Positions 23,509-32,152 of a stretch of DNA of 40,357 nucleotides are shown piece by piece. Positions within the stretch are counted from its first letter, which is position 1. Every line of letters begins with the position of its first letter. Position numbers and translations under genes: made by a program. The notes beneath the pieces were generated by a model. The model was given only the letters and a program-made list of their open reading frames with translations, did not search any database and had not been told where the DNA came from. The stretch covers positions 1 through 40,357 of the forward strand of contig JAQGOU010000484.1 in the NCBI GenBank assembly GCA_028293445.1. The letters are read 5' to 3'. The DNA is from Verrucomicrobiales bacterium. Its GTDB lineage: Bacteria; Verrucomicrobiota; Verrucomicrobiia; Limisphaerales; JACDHS01.

Positions 23509-26500
23509 TTACTTCTTCGCAGTCGGCGTGCTGCCTTTGGAGAGCAGAAACGCAACCAGGTTATTGAAGTCTTCCTTTGAAATGATCTCGGAAAAATTGT
23601 CTGGCATCAACGACATCTCCGACTGGCGTCGTTCCTGAATCTCCTTTTTTGGAATGGATATTTCTTTACCTGTGGACTGAGCGAGCACGATCACTTCACC
23701 TTCTTCGCGCCGGAACAAGCCGCTCTCCACATCGCCATCCTTTTTGATCACGAGCGTCGACTTGAACGCACCGTCAAGGTTTCGACTCGGATCCAGAATA
23801 TCTTCGATGATGCGATCCGCGCCGCGATTGCCGAGCCCGTCCAGTTGCGGCCCGATCAGCCCACCCTGACCATCAATCGTGTGACAGACGGCACAATTAT
23901 TTTTGAAGATTGATTCGCCGCCAGAAGCCGATGCTTCGCTCGCCACAAAATGTCCGCGACGCTCATCGATGGTCTTTTGACGCTGCTCATCAACCGGCGT
24001 GAGGTTCTTCGTCAGCTTCTCCAGCTTCTCTTTTACGCCGACGATCTTTGCGGCCGACAATCGGTCTTTGATTGTTCGATCCTGTAGCAATCGAGGCGAC
24101 AACTTTCCGTTTTCGACGGCTTGCAGGAGCGCTTCCGCCCCTTCGGATTTGCTCGCGAGAGCCAACGTGATTTGGGTTTGAAGAGTCTGAGGCGCCAATT
24201 TCACGGTTTCAATCAAGGTGGCATTAACTTCCGGGGAATTAATTTCTGCGAGCGACTGGGCTACTTTCACGCGCAAGGTTTCCGGTTCGGTGGTATCCGC
24301 GAGGATCTTTGTGAGAAGCAACAGATTGCTCTTTGCATCAAAAGAAACCAGGGCTTTGGCTGCGGCGGCCCGAGCATCGGCGTTTGCGTCCGCGTTTATA
24401 AGCAACGCACCCAAATCCTTTTCCAGTTTAATCACATGCAGGGATTCTGCCAACTCTGCGGCAGACTGTTGACGCCGGTCGACTTGGTTAGGAATGATTT
24501 TCGGCATCGCGAGGACCGGTGGGTCAAACCGTCCGACTGCGATCCACGCATAGGAACGGCCCGTGTCTCCATCGACTATTTCGAGAAACGCTTTCTTTCC
24601 TGCATACTTTTTCAGATCCCATTTCACTAAATGGGCCGTGTCGTTTCGTGGCACCGGCGCATGTTCAAGAACCTTGTTCGATTCGGCGTCGCGCAAGCGA
24701 ACCAGATTCTTTTTCTTCGCGGGTTTCTCGGGCGAGCCATCATGGCCAGCCAGATAAAAACTAAACGTATCCGGCATCGCGAAAAACTTTGAACGCAAAA
24801 TGCCGGTTAACTGTTCCCCACCGGGCGAGAGACTTGAAACTACCTGCGCGGTTTTGCCATCAGTGCAGGGCCGGGTTTCAAAGAACCAAGGGTTTTTCGC
24901 ATCGACGCCTTTGATGGGTGAGTTGCGCCATTCCATTGTTTTTTCATCTACAGACGCGAGGAGCTTCTCCGCGAGTTGTGCGCCCCAAGCTCGAACGGCA
25001 GGCGAAAGTGCCGCACCCCGTTGAGTAAGCCCTTCCTGAATCGACTTGAAAAGGGCGAGTTGAAAATCAATGTCATCATCGAACTTCTTCATCGTGAAGC
25101 TCACCAGCACATCCATGTCTTCGGCGGCAGCATAACGGGCGGCGTGTCGCAGATAATCCGTCATCTTTTCGCGATTCTCCTCGAATTTTTCGCTGTGTTT
25201 CAAAAGGAAGGTTCCCGCTTCACGATTCGTCACGCCGATCGCTACGTCCGCAAGCGCCCGGGAATCCGCTTCATTGAGATTCGCCTTCTGCAAGCGGGTC
25301 AAGGTGCCGTCTTGAATCAGTTGATCGCGTAGGGCCATGCGCGTGACATGAACCAACTGCACGTCTCCGGGCGACGCATTGTTCCGCAGCCGCAGCAACG
25401 GACGGACATTTTGGAAATCAGGGTGACGCCCGAGCGCATCCGCAGCGGCGCGTTGGACATAGGGATTCGAATCTTCCAGCGCCGCCAAAACCGAAGTGTG
25501 CAATTTTTCAGTCCATTGACGTGTCTCAGCCAGGACCCGCATCACATGAACGCGCACCATGTAGTCGGATTCTTTTGTGGCGCTCAATAGAGATTTCTCT
25601 TCGAGGCCACCCAGACGTTGCAGCAACCAAAGCGCTTGCGACTTTTGCGACGCGTTCGCTTTTTTATTGCGCAGTAATTTTTGCAGAGGCTCAATCGCCT
25701 TTTCACCCACTTCGTCCGCGATACGATTCATGGCCAGCATGCGTCGGGCAATATTGGCATTACCAAGCTCAGCGAGCAGCGGCTTCAGATCAGTTGGAAG
25801 CTGCAACGATTTGGAGACAGCTTGCGCCGGTTGTGCATTGTTCTTTCCGGTATAAACGATGCGCCAGATGCGCCCACGTTCGCGATCGCGCCCCGGATGA
25901 TCCAGCGGCACTTCGTAGTGGCCGATGATCCGGTTGTAAAAGTCAGCGACGTAAAGCGCACCGTCGGGTCCGAGCTGCACATCAACCGGACGAAACCAGG
26001 GATCATCACAACTCAGCAAATCCGGCTCCTCCTTCGCAATGCGGGTTGAACCTGTTTCAGGATACGAATCACGATTAATCCGGCAGGTCATCACGTTTCC
26101 GATGAAGGTGTTCCCACGAAACTGCTGCGGAAAATTTGTCGCGGCGTAATAAACCATCCCGGCGATGGCCGTTGATCCGTGACTGTGCTTGCAAATCTCA
26201 GGGGCAAATCCGAGCCCGTCATGCGGGCGGCCGAAGCTTGGGTAATGCGCGCCGCGCAACAACATATACGTCGGAGAACTGTGGCAATCGGATGACCACA
26301 AATCGCCGAGATGATCAAACATCAAACCGAATGGATTGACCTGGCCCCAGGAGTATTGCTCGACGTGGCCACCATTCGGTTTAAACCGGTAACAGTTGCC
26401 GGAAGTTAGACTGATGCTGCTGCCATCGCGGGCTCCCACGGTCGAATCGTTGTGAAAACCATGATCGGCGTAAATCCAACCGTCGTAGCCGCGGCGAAAA

Positions 26501-27048
26501 GAACTCGTCAAACCATGCGTGTCCTTGTCGTAACCGAATCCGGTGAGCAGCACTTCTTCCTTGTCCGATTTGCCATCCCCGTCTGTATCCTCGAAGAAGC
26601 GCACCTTTGGAATACTGAAGGCTATGACTCCGTTTTTGTAAGGATACAAACCAATCGGGATGTTCAGCCCCTCCGCGAAGGTAGAAACCTTCCGCGCGTG
26701 ACCAACGGTGTCGAAATCATCGAGTACCATCACTTTATCGCGTCCTCCCTTGTCCACGGGCAAGACTGGGAACGGGTATTCGCGTGACTGTGTGATCCAC
26801 AAGCGCCCCTTGGCGTCGAACGCCATGTTCATCGGTTTACAAATTTCCGGTTCGCTGGCCACAAGCTGCACCTCGAAGCCTGGAGGCAGGTGAAACGCTT
26901 TGCGCTCCTCCTCGGGCGTGCGTGCCTCTGTCTTGCGAATGATATCGGCAAAGTCGTCTCCGCGAAGGTTTGGCATCGCGAGCAATGCGCCGATTAGAAA
27001 CAGTTGTCCCTTAAAAAAAGTAGATACGTAACTCCGTGCTGGTTTCAT
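23509..27048 (-). CDS. PVC-type membrane-bound dehydrogenase with HEAT repeats and C-terminal cytochrome c site
   Basis: A 1179-residue exported protein. A signal peptide (MKPARSYVSTFFKGQLFLIG and on, cleavage near NLRG) precedes a PQQ-dehydrogenase-like six-bladed propeller (about 50-430, with FHLPPGFEVQLVASEPEI, and the later VQLGPDGALYVADFYNRIIG). Next come HEAT-like helical repeats (about 450-620 and 890-1000) and a cytochrome c module with CAVCH at 1052-1056. This three-part layout is typical of large dehydrogenases found across Planctomycetes and Verrucomicrobia, thought to oxidise sugars or alcohols with electrons passed to heme. The start is read from 27048 because the signal peptide begins there. 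The frame stays open to 27264 but would then overlap the divergent amidohydrolase gene. The substrate is unknown. Confidence 0.9.
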   Translation of the reverse strand: MKPARSYVSTFFKGQLFLIGALLAMPNLRGDDFADIIRKTEARTPEEERKAFHLPPGFEVQLVASEPEICKPMNMAFDAKGRLWITQSREYPFPVLPVDKGGRDKVMVLDDFDTVGHARKVSTFAEGLNIPIGLYPYKNGVIAFSIPKVRFFEDTDGDGKSDKEEVLLTGFGYDKDTHGLTSSFRRGYDGWIYADHGFHNDSTVGARDGSSISLTSGNCYRFKPNGGHVEQYSWGQVNPFGLMFDHLGDLWSSDCHSSPTYMLLRGAHYPSFGRPHDGLGFAPEICKHSHGSTAIAGMVYYAATNFPQQFRGNTFIGNVMTCRINRDSYPETGSTRIAKEEPDLLSCDDPWFRPVDVQLGPDGALYVADFYNRIIGHYEVPLDHPGRDRERGRIWRIVYTGKNNAQPAQAVSKSLQLPTDLKPLLAELGNANIARRMLAMNRIADEVGEKAIEPLQKLLRNKKANASQKSQALWLLQRLGGLEEKSLLSATKESDYMVRVHVMRVLAETRQWTEKLHTSVLAALEDSNPYVQRAAADALGRHPDFQNVRPLLRLRNNASPGDVQLVHVTRMALRDQLIQDGTLTRLQKANLNEADSRALADVAIGVTNREAGTFLLKHSEKFEENREKMTDYLRHAARYAAAEDMDVLVSFTMKKFDDDIDFQLALFKSIQEGLTQRGAALSPAVRAWGAQLAEKLLASVDEKTMEWRNSPIKGVDAKNPWFFETRPCTDGKTAQVVSSLSPGGEQLTGILRSKFFAMPDTFSFYLAGHDGSPEKPAKKKNLVRLRDAESNKVLEHAPVPRNDTAHLVKWDLKKYAGKKAFLEIVDGDTGRSYAWIAVGRFDPPVLAMPKIIPNQVDRRQQSAAELAESLHVIKLEKDLGALLINADANADARAAAAKALVSFDAKSNLLLLTKILADTTEPETLRVKVAQSLAEINSPEVNATLIETVKLAPQTLQTQITLALASKSEGAEALLQAVENGKLSPRLLQDRTIKDRLSAAKIVGVKEKLEKLTKNLTPVDEQRQKTIDERRGHFVASEASASGGESIFKNNCAVCHTIDGQGGLIGPQLDGLGNRGADRIIEDILDPSRNLDGAFKSTLVIKKDGDVESGLFRREEGEVIVLAQSTGKEISIPKKEIQERRQSEMSLMPDNFSEIISKEDFNNLVAFLLSKGSTPTAKK

Positions 27049-27106
27049 GGTGAAAAGTTGGACTATGGTTTCATAAATCCGATTCATCTCAAACGAAAAT
27101 TCCACC

Positions 27107-28105
27107 ATGGCAACCAACCCCTCAGCGCTCAAGCCCGTCGATGCCCATGTCCACATTGTCGGCAACGGTTCGAGTGGTAGTGGCTGCTGGATGCGTGTGA
27201 CCGGATGGCACAAGCCGCTTGCCGCATACATGCTGCAACATATCGGACTGTCATGGGGTGACATGAAAGGCGACCTCGACCAACTCTACGTGGAAACGCT
27301 GTTGCGACACGTTCGTGGATCCTCTCTGGGTGCCATCGTTATTCTCGCCCACGACCTGGTTTACGACGAAAATGGCAGTGAAATCAAAAACTTCAGTTCT
27401 GTCTATGTGCCCAATGAGTACGTTCTGAAGCTGGCGCGCGAACACCCCGAGTTTCTCCCCGCCGTGTCGATTCATCCCGGCCGGCCAGATGCCTTGGAAG
27501 AACTAGACCGCTGCCTTGCAGGAGGAGCGGTGATGATGAAATGCCTTCCCAACTGTCACAACATCGATTGCGGGAATCCGCGTTACAGAAAGTTTTGGGA
27601 ACGAATGGCGGAAGCGAAACTGCCGTTGCTGGCCCATACGGGCGGCGAGCATACGGTGCCAGTTTTCGATAAAAATTATGCAGACCCGCGATTTCTACAA
27701 CTGCCGCTGGAATGCGGCGTAACTGTGATTGCCGCCCACTGCGCGACCAAGAGTGGTTTATTCGATCAACAGTATTTCCATGTGTTTGCCGAGATGACAA
27801 CACGCTATCAAAATCTTTACGGTGACATCAGCGCGTTTAACGTGCCGATTCGCGGCGGTCACATTCGCGAGTGCCTTCGCGAACCGCTTGCCTCGCGTAT
27901 GATTCACGGCAGTGATTTTCCGGTGCCGGTTTCTGGTCTTTTTGGATGGCTCACCGGACTAATTGATTACAAGACGTTTCGCCAATGGAACGCGCACCCA
28001 AGCGTCATCGAGCGCGATTATCAATTGAAGCGGGCCATGGGATTTAATGATGAAACATTTACCCGCATCTGGAAGCTTTTGCGCACTCCGGTCATTACGG
28101 GGTGA
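27107..28105 (+). CDS. Amidohydrolase-2 family TIM-barrel metal-dependent hydrolase
   Basis: A 332-residue cytoplasmic enzyme of the amidohydrolase superfamily. It shows the first metal-ligand motif VDAHVHI (about 11-17), a strand ending MMKCLPNCHNIDCGN, HTGGEHT (about 178-184), AAHCATKSGLFD (about 211-222) and the catalytic HGSDFPVP (about 267-274). These match decarboxylase/hydrolase members acting on small aromatic or lactone substrates; the reaction cannot be named. It is divergent from the PVC dehydrogenase with only 58 bp between the start codons, so the two promoters must overlap, which suggests shared control. The protein has no signal peptide, so it would act on cytoplasmic material. 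Confidence 0.88.
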   Translation: MATNPSALKPVDAHVHIVGNGSSGSGCWMRVTGWHKPLAAYMLQHIGLSWGDMKGDLDQLYVETLLRHVRGSSLGAIVILAHDLVYDENGSEIKNFSSVYVPNEYVLKLAREHPEFLPAVSIHPGRPDALEELDRCLAGGAVMMKCLPNCHNIDCGNPRYRKFWERMAEAKLPLLAHTGGEHTVPVFDKNYADPRFLQLPLECGVTVIAAHCATKSGLFDQQYFHVFAEMTTRYQNLYGDISAFNVPIRGGHIRECLREPLASRMIHGSDFPVPVSGLFGWLTGLIDYKTFRQWNAHPSVIERDYQLKRAMGFNDETFTRIWKLLRTPVITG

Positions 28106-28182
28106 TCGCCCTCTGAAAAAGATGGGAACCTAATCTTCACTTGTGCATCCAAAGTTGTTCGGGAAAGCTAGAATAGGTAAAA

Positions 28183-28344
28183 ATGGCTCGGAAATGTGTT
28201 ACATGCGGCGCTCCGCTGCGAAACAAAGCGACTTGGTGCCCTGGTTGTAATACTGATCAACCTCCGGGTATCGGCTGCGTTGTGCTATGGGTAATTGTCA
28301 GCACGTTTTTCATGATTCTCATCGGTTGGTTGATTTGGAAATAG
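28183..28344 (+). CDS. 53-residue zinc-ribbon membrane peptide
   Basis: A small open frame encoding a 53-residue peptide. CVTC and CPGC at residues 5-8 and 19-22 form a short zinc ribbon (CxxC-x10-CxxC). A Pro/Gly hinge follows, then one hydrophobic helix (about 30-52, VVLWVIVSTFFMILIGWLIW) ending KTAG-free at the stop. It begins with an ATG five bases after TAGGT at 28174-28178, a modest ribosome site. Such ribbon-plus-helix peptides are common as hypothetical membrane proteins with unknown roles. It lies between the amidohydrolase and the FG-GAP gene on the same strand. It is not tightly linked to either, since about 77 and 161 bp separate them. Confidence 0.65.
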   Translation: MARKCVTCGAPLRNKATWCPGCNTDQPPGIGCVVLWVIVSTFFMILIGWLIWK

Positions 28345-28505
28345 GGAACTGCGCAACTTGCCCTCGATTCCTCACGGGCACAGAAGTCGGGAAGGTCCTG
28401 CCTTTGAACTGGGACTGATCCCCATTGTTCACAAATCCAAACGGGAAATACTGGAGAGGCACATTGCGAGGCATCGTCTTCGCGTTGTGAAAAGGGTTCA
28501 ACTAT

Positions 28506-30191
28506 ATGAAGAAACAAATCTCCGGGTTCGCTATGTTTTACGTCGTTATCCTATCGATTGTCCTCGCCAGCCCGTTTGCGTCGCGTGCGGCAACGAACGT
28601 GGTCGATACGGAAACGAAGCTGCTGGCTAGCGATGCGCGAACGGAATTAATCTTCGGCAATGCCGTAGCGATTGATGGATCTTCAGCCGCGGTCGCCGCT
28701 GGCGAGTTCGGGCGTGGCACAGTTTACACTTTTGATCTTGTCGGTGGCGTCTGGACCGAGACGCAAAAAATAAACGTGCCGATCACGTTGCCGTTTGATC
28801 AGTTCGGCAACTCTATTGCGTTAGAAAGCAACACTCTGGCAATCGGCCAACCACTCGCCTTTGCTTCGTCGAATCTTTCGGGTCAGGTTTATGTTTATGT
28901 CCGTTCAGGAAGCACCTGGGTGCTTCAGGCGACTCTCCTCGAGCCCGTCTTGCGAACGGAGCCATTTATCCAAATGGGAAATTCCGTCTCTTTAAGCGGC
29001 AACACGTTGGTGGCCGGTGACCTCAATAACAGTTCCGCCGCCACTAGTGCGGGAGCCGTTTTCGTCTATCAACGAACGGGAACGAACTGGGCCTTTGTAA
29101 CGGAGCTCTTTCCCAACCTGCCCTTAGAGTTTGAACGTATCGGAGCCAGCGTCGCCATTGACCGCGACACGATTATCGCAGGGACGCTCTCTGACGCAAC
29201 GAATGTTCCGGGGGCGGCTTATGTTTTCGTTCGCAGCGGCACGAATTGGATCCAACAACAAATCCTGCTGCTGAACGACGTGCAGCTGAGCGTGCATTCC
29301 ATCGTTACTGTCGCGATCGAAGGCAATATCGCCGTTCTCGGGCTGCCGGAGGAAGTCATCGGTGGTGTGAACAGCGGAGCCGCGTATGTTTTTGTTCGCA
29401 TTGGAAGCACCTGGACCTTGCAACAGAAACTCGTGCCGACAAACGCCGAAGCTAATCTTGGGTTCGGCACGGACGTGGCCATTCAGAACGGACAAGTTGT
29501 CGTGGGGCTTCCCGGCAGAACAGTCAATGGTTTGGCGCTCGCCGGAGCATTCGATCTTTTCCGGTTTAACGGGAGCAGCTGGGTTCTCGCGCAGGAAGTG
29601 TCTGCTACCGATGCGCGAGCGGACGCGCGGTTTGGGAGCGCACTCGATCTCGACAGCAGCAACATCATTTCCGGCGCTGGCTTCGATAGTGAGGCCGCCG
29701 TCCGCGCTGGAGCTGCTTACATCTATGCGCTCACGCCATCGAATGAAACTTTCACGGCGAACGCTTCGCCCAATGTGCTCTTTCCGCCGAATCATAAGCT
29801 GGTTCCGATAACGATCATGGTTTCACATCCCGAAAGTTTTGCCTCCTGCCGCATTGTGTCCGTGACCAGCAACGAACCGATTACGGGAAAACGTCGCGGC
29901 AATATTCAACCGGATTTCGTCATCACCGGAGATTTATCGCTCCTGTTGCGCGCCGAACGTTCGGGCAAAAAAGGACAGAGCCGGATTTATAACATCGAAA
30001 TCCAATGCACTGATGCAAATGGCGGGACAACATCGACGACCGTCATCGTGACGGTCCCGCATGATGAGGGAAAGGTCATCGTAAAACCGAAGCCGAAAGC
30101 TCTGGCTTCCGACACGTCGAAGACCGTTCCCGCGAAAGTCTCAGAACTTCTCAAGTCTAATGCAGCTGTTGGAAAGAAAAGTCGACCATAA
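28506..30191 (+). CDS. Secreted FG-GAP beta-propeller protein
   Basis: A 561-residue exported protein with signal peptide 1-29 (cleavage after SRAA). Seven repeats of ~50 residues (about 49-405) follow the pattern FGxxVAIxxxTLxxG, then GAxYVFVRxGxxW, typical of FG-GAP-like seven-bladed propellers; the fifth blade lacks the FG pair. A C-terminal beta domain begins ASPNVLFPPNHKLVPITIMV (about 420-440), a sequence style found in secreted proteins of soil bacteria, and ends before a Lys/Pro-rich tail. No enzymatic motif is seen. It likely binds a surface or polymer. Its last 35 bp overlap the convergent ACT-domain gene. Confidence 0.85.
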   Translation: MKKQISGFAMFYVVILSIVLASPFASRAATNVVDTETKLLASDARTELIFGNAVAIDGSSAAVAAGEFGRGTVYTFDLVGGVWTETQKINVPITLPFDQFGNSIALESNTLAIGQPLAFASSNLSGQVYVYVRSGSTWVLQATLLEPVLRTEPFIQMGNSVSLSGNTLVAGDLNNSSAATSAGAVFVYQRTGTNWAFVTELFPNLPLEFERIGASVAIDRDTIIAGTLSDATNVPGAAYVFVRSGTNWIQQQILLLNDVQLSVHSIVTVAIEGNIAVLGLPEEVIGGVNSGAAYVFVRIGSTWTLQQKLVPTNAEANLGFGTDVAIQNGQVVVGLPGRTVNGLALAGAFDLFRFNGSSWVLAQEVSATDARADARFGSALDLDSSNIISGAGFDSEAAVRAGAAYIYALTPSNETFTANASPNVLFPPNHKLVPITIMVSHPESFASCRIVSVTSNEPITGKRRGNIQPDFVITGDLSLLLRAERSGKKGQSRIYNIEIQCTDANGGTTSTTVIVTVPHDEGKVIVKPKPKALASDTSKTVPAKVSELLKSNAAVGKKSRP

Positions 30192-30681
30192 GATCTTGCG
30201 CGATTTTCTCCAGTCGCGCGCGTAGTTCAGAAACTTTGCAGGAAGCCGGGATATGCAAGGTCGCTTTGGCTTTGAAGAGGGTTTCGCCGGACATGGGTGC
30301 GCTTTCGCATTCAGTATGAAGTTCTTCCACGTTCACGCCGTATTGCGACAGCGCCTGTGAGATTTGCCGCACGATGCCGGGACGATCATGCCCCACAATT
30401 TCCAACCGGGCCAGCGTCTCAACCGGTTGTTGAGGGAGTGATTCATCCGCGTGCACAACCACAGTCAGTTGGCGGGGATCAATGCTTCTGAGCGCTTTGA
30501 CGAAGGCTTCCTGTCGTTCAGCAGGAATGAGGATGCGCAAGATCCCTGCAAAATGCCCGCCGAGATGTGACATGCGACTCTCCAGCCAATTGCCGCCGTG
30601 CTCGACCACCAGACCTGCGAGTAACTCGACCAATCCGGGGCGGTCAGGACCAATAATCGTCATCACCAATGGGATTTGCAT
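30157..30681 (-). CDS. Double ACT-domain protein, GcvR-like
   Basis: A 174-residue protein with two ACT domains. The first begins VMTIIGPDRPGLVELLAGLV (about 6-25) and the second LEIVGHDRPGIVRQISQALS (about 91-110), each with the D-R-P-G ligand turn. The arrangement matches GcvR, the repressor partner of the glycine cleavage regulator GcvA in proteobacteria, where ACT domains sense glycine. In this organism no gcv gene is in the window, so the target may differ. The start is the ATG read from 30681, immediately after an in-frame GTG. It converges on the FG-GAP gene with a 35-bp overlap. Confidence 0.87.
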   Translation of the reverse strand: MQIPLVMTIIGPDRPGLVELLAGLVVEHGGNWLESRMSHLGGHFAGILRILIPAERQEAFVKALRSIDPRQLTVVVHADESLPQQPVETLARLEIVGHDRPGIVRQISQALSQYGVNVEELHTECESAPMSGETLFKAKATLHIPASCKVSELRARLEKIAQDLMVDFSFQQLH

Positions 30682-30793
30682 CACACTCTCGTAAGCCGGA
30701 CGGGCATTTCTGGCAAGCAGTTCTGAGTCGTGTCGAACTAATTCAGGTAAAGTCTTAACTCCTGCACCGCGACGACCCTGGAACCAGATCAGA

Positions 30794-31024
30794 TTACTCG
30801 TCCAAATCCCGGGTGAGTTTCCGCGCGATGCTGCCGGCGGCGAAGAGCAGGATTAACCCGAATAGAAACGAACCGCCTTTCAGAATCATCGACAGCGTTC
30901 CCGCGGGCGCCTGCTTGGTTTTTGAAGCGAAGAAATCGAGCCCGAACAGAATCAGAGGCACAAAAATAAAACCCAAAGCAACCAACCGGAAGACAGAGGC
31001 AACGGCCTTGCGATACGGATTCAT
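30794..31024 (-). CDS. Small hypothetical membrane protein
   Basis: A 76-residue protein with two hydrophobic helices (about 10-32, VFRLVALGFIFVPLILFGL; and about 48-66, ILKGGSFLFGLILLFAAGS). They flank a short basic loop and a charged C-terminus (ARKLTRDLDE), so both ends are probably cytoplasmic. I do not recognise a family. The ATG read from 31024 has only a distant GGAA as ribosome site. It stands alone between the ACT-domain gene and the DNA-repair cluster, 91 bp from the latter on the other strand. Confidence 0.6.
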   Translation of the reverse strand: MNPYRKAVASVFRLVALGFIFVPLILFGLDFFASKTKQAPAGTLSMILKGGSFLFGLILLFAAGSIARKLTRDLDE

Positions 31025-31115
31025 TCACCGCGATAATTCCAGAGCCCTGAATCTTTGCCAATGCGAGATTTGCCGGCGCTTTGACTTTTATCCTCTGGCA
31101 ACTGAGTTTTAGTTA

Positions 31116-32150
31116 ATGCTTTTGCAGAACACAGAACGCGGCCTTTTCTGTTCGGCAGGAGATTTCTACATCGATCCCTGGAAGCCCGTGGATTTCGCCG
31201 TCGTCACGCACGCACATTCCGATCATGCGCGCTGGGGTTCGAAGCATTATCTCGTCAGCAAAATCGGCGAGGAAATCTTTCGCGCTCGCCTTGGGCCACA
31301 GGCGAATCTGCAAACGCTTTCCTTCAGCGAATCGATCGCGCGCAACGGAGTGAAACTATCGCTGCATCCCGCCGGTCATATTCTCGGTTCCGCACAAATC
31401 CGCGTCGAGTTTCAAGGTGAAGTCTGGGTGGTGAGCGGTGATTACAAAATCGAAAGCGACAACACCTGCGATGCGTTCGAACCGATTCGTTGCCATACGT
31501 TCGTGACGGAATCGACGTTCGGCCTGCCCATTTATAAATGGTCGCCTCAAAAAGAAATCTTCGCCGAGATCAATGAATGGTGGCGTGACAATCAACAGAA
31601 GGAACGAACTTCTGTGCTGTTCGGTTATTCCTTGGGAAAAACCCAGCGGCTGCTTGCGGGACTCGAGGGAGATATTGGCCCCATTTTTCTTCACGGTGCC
31701 GTGGCCAATTTCATTCCCGCCTATCAACGTGCCGGTGTCCGTTTTCCCGCCATTTCTGTGACCAAGCCGGAGAACGTTCGCGCCACGCGCGGCAAGGCGA
31801 TGGTCATCGCACCGCCTTCAGCAGACAACACCCCGTGGCTCCGCAAATTTGGCGAGTGTTCCACCGCATTCGCTTCCGGTTGGATGCAGGTACGCGGCAC
31901 GCGCCGTCGACGGGCGTTGGATCGTGGTTTCGCACTTTCGGATCATGTCGACTGGCCGGGGCTCATGGACACGATCAAAGCAACGGGCGCAGAGAAGATT
32001 TGGGCGACGCATGGTTACACCGCGCCTGTGGTTCGGTGGTTGCGTGAAAACGGCTGGGACGCCGATGCGATCAAGACGGAATACGAAGGTGAATCTGAAA
32101 CGGAGGGAGAAGACCTTCCGGAGACGACAGAACAGAATCGAGAGGACTAG
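31116..32150 (+). CDS. Ligase-associated DNA exonuclease (MBL-fold, beta-CASP type)
   Basis: A 344-residue metallo-beta-lactamase-fold nuclease of the Exo family found with ATP-dependent ligase and Lhr-type helicase. The metal site THAHSDHARWG is at about 31-41, followed by HPAGHILGSAQ (about 84-94), the next ligand in VVSGDYKIES, ESTFGLPIY, and HGYTAPVVRWL near the C-terminus. GLFCSAGDFYIDPWKPVD is the family opening. In Pseudomonas the related enzyme is a manganese-dependent DNA nuclease. The final ~25 residues are acidic and variable. It starts the repair cluster and is followed after 2 bp by the ligase gene. Confidence 0.93.
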   Translation: MLLQNTERGLFCSAGDFYIDPWKPVDFAVVTHAHSDHARWGSKHYLVSKIGEEIFRARLGPQANLQTLSFSESIARNGVKLSLHPAGHILGSAQIRVEFQGEVWVVSGDYKIESDNTCDAFEPIRCHTFVTESTFGLPIYKWSPQKEIFAEINEWWRDNQQKERTSVLFGYSLGKTQRLLAGLEGDIGPIFLHGAVANFIPAYQRAGVRFPAISVTKPENVRATRGKAMVIAPPSADNTPWLRKFGECSTAFASGWMQVRGTRRRRALDRGFALSDHVDWPGLMDTIKATGAEKIWATHGYTAPVVRWLRENGWDADAIKTEYEGESETEGEDLPETTEQNRED

Positions 32151-32152
32151 CC

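Noticed and set aside
27049-27264. Upstream extension of the PVC dehydrogenase
   Set aside because: It precedes the signal peptide and would overlap the start of the divergent amidohydrolase gene.
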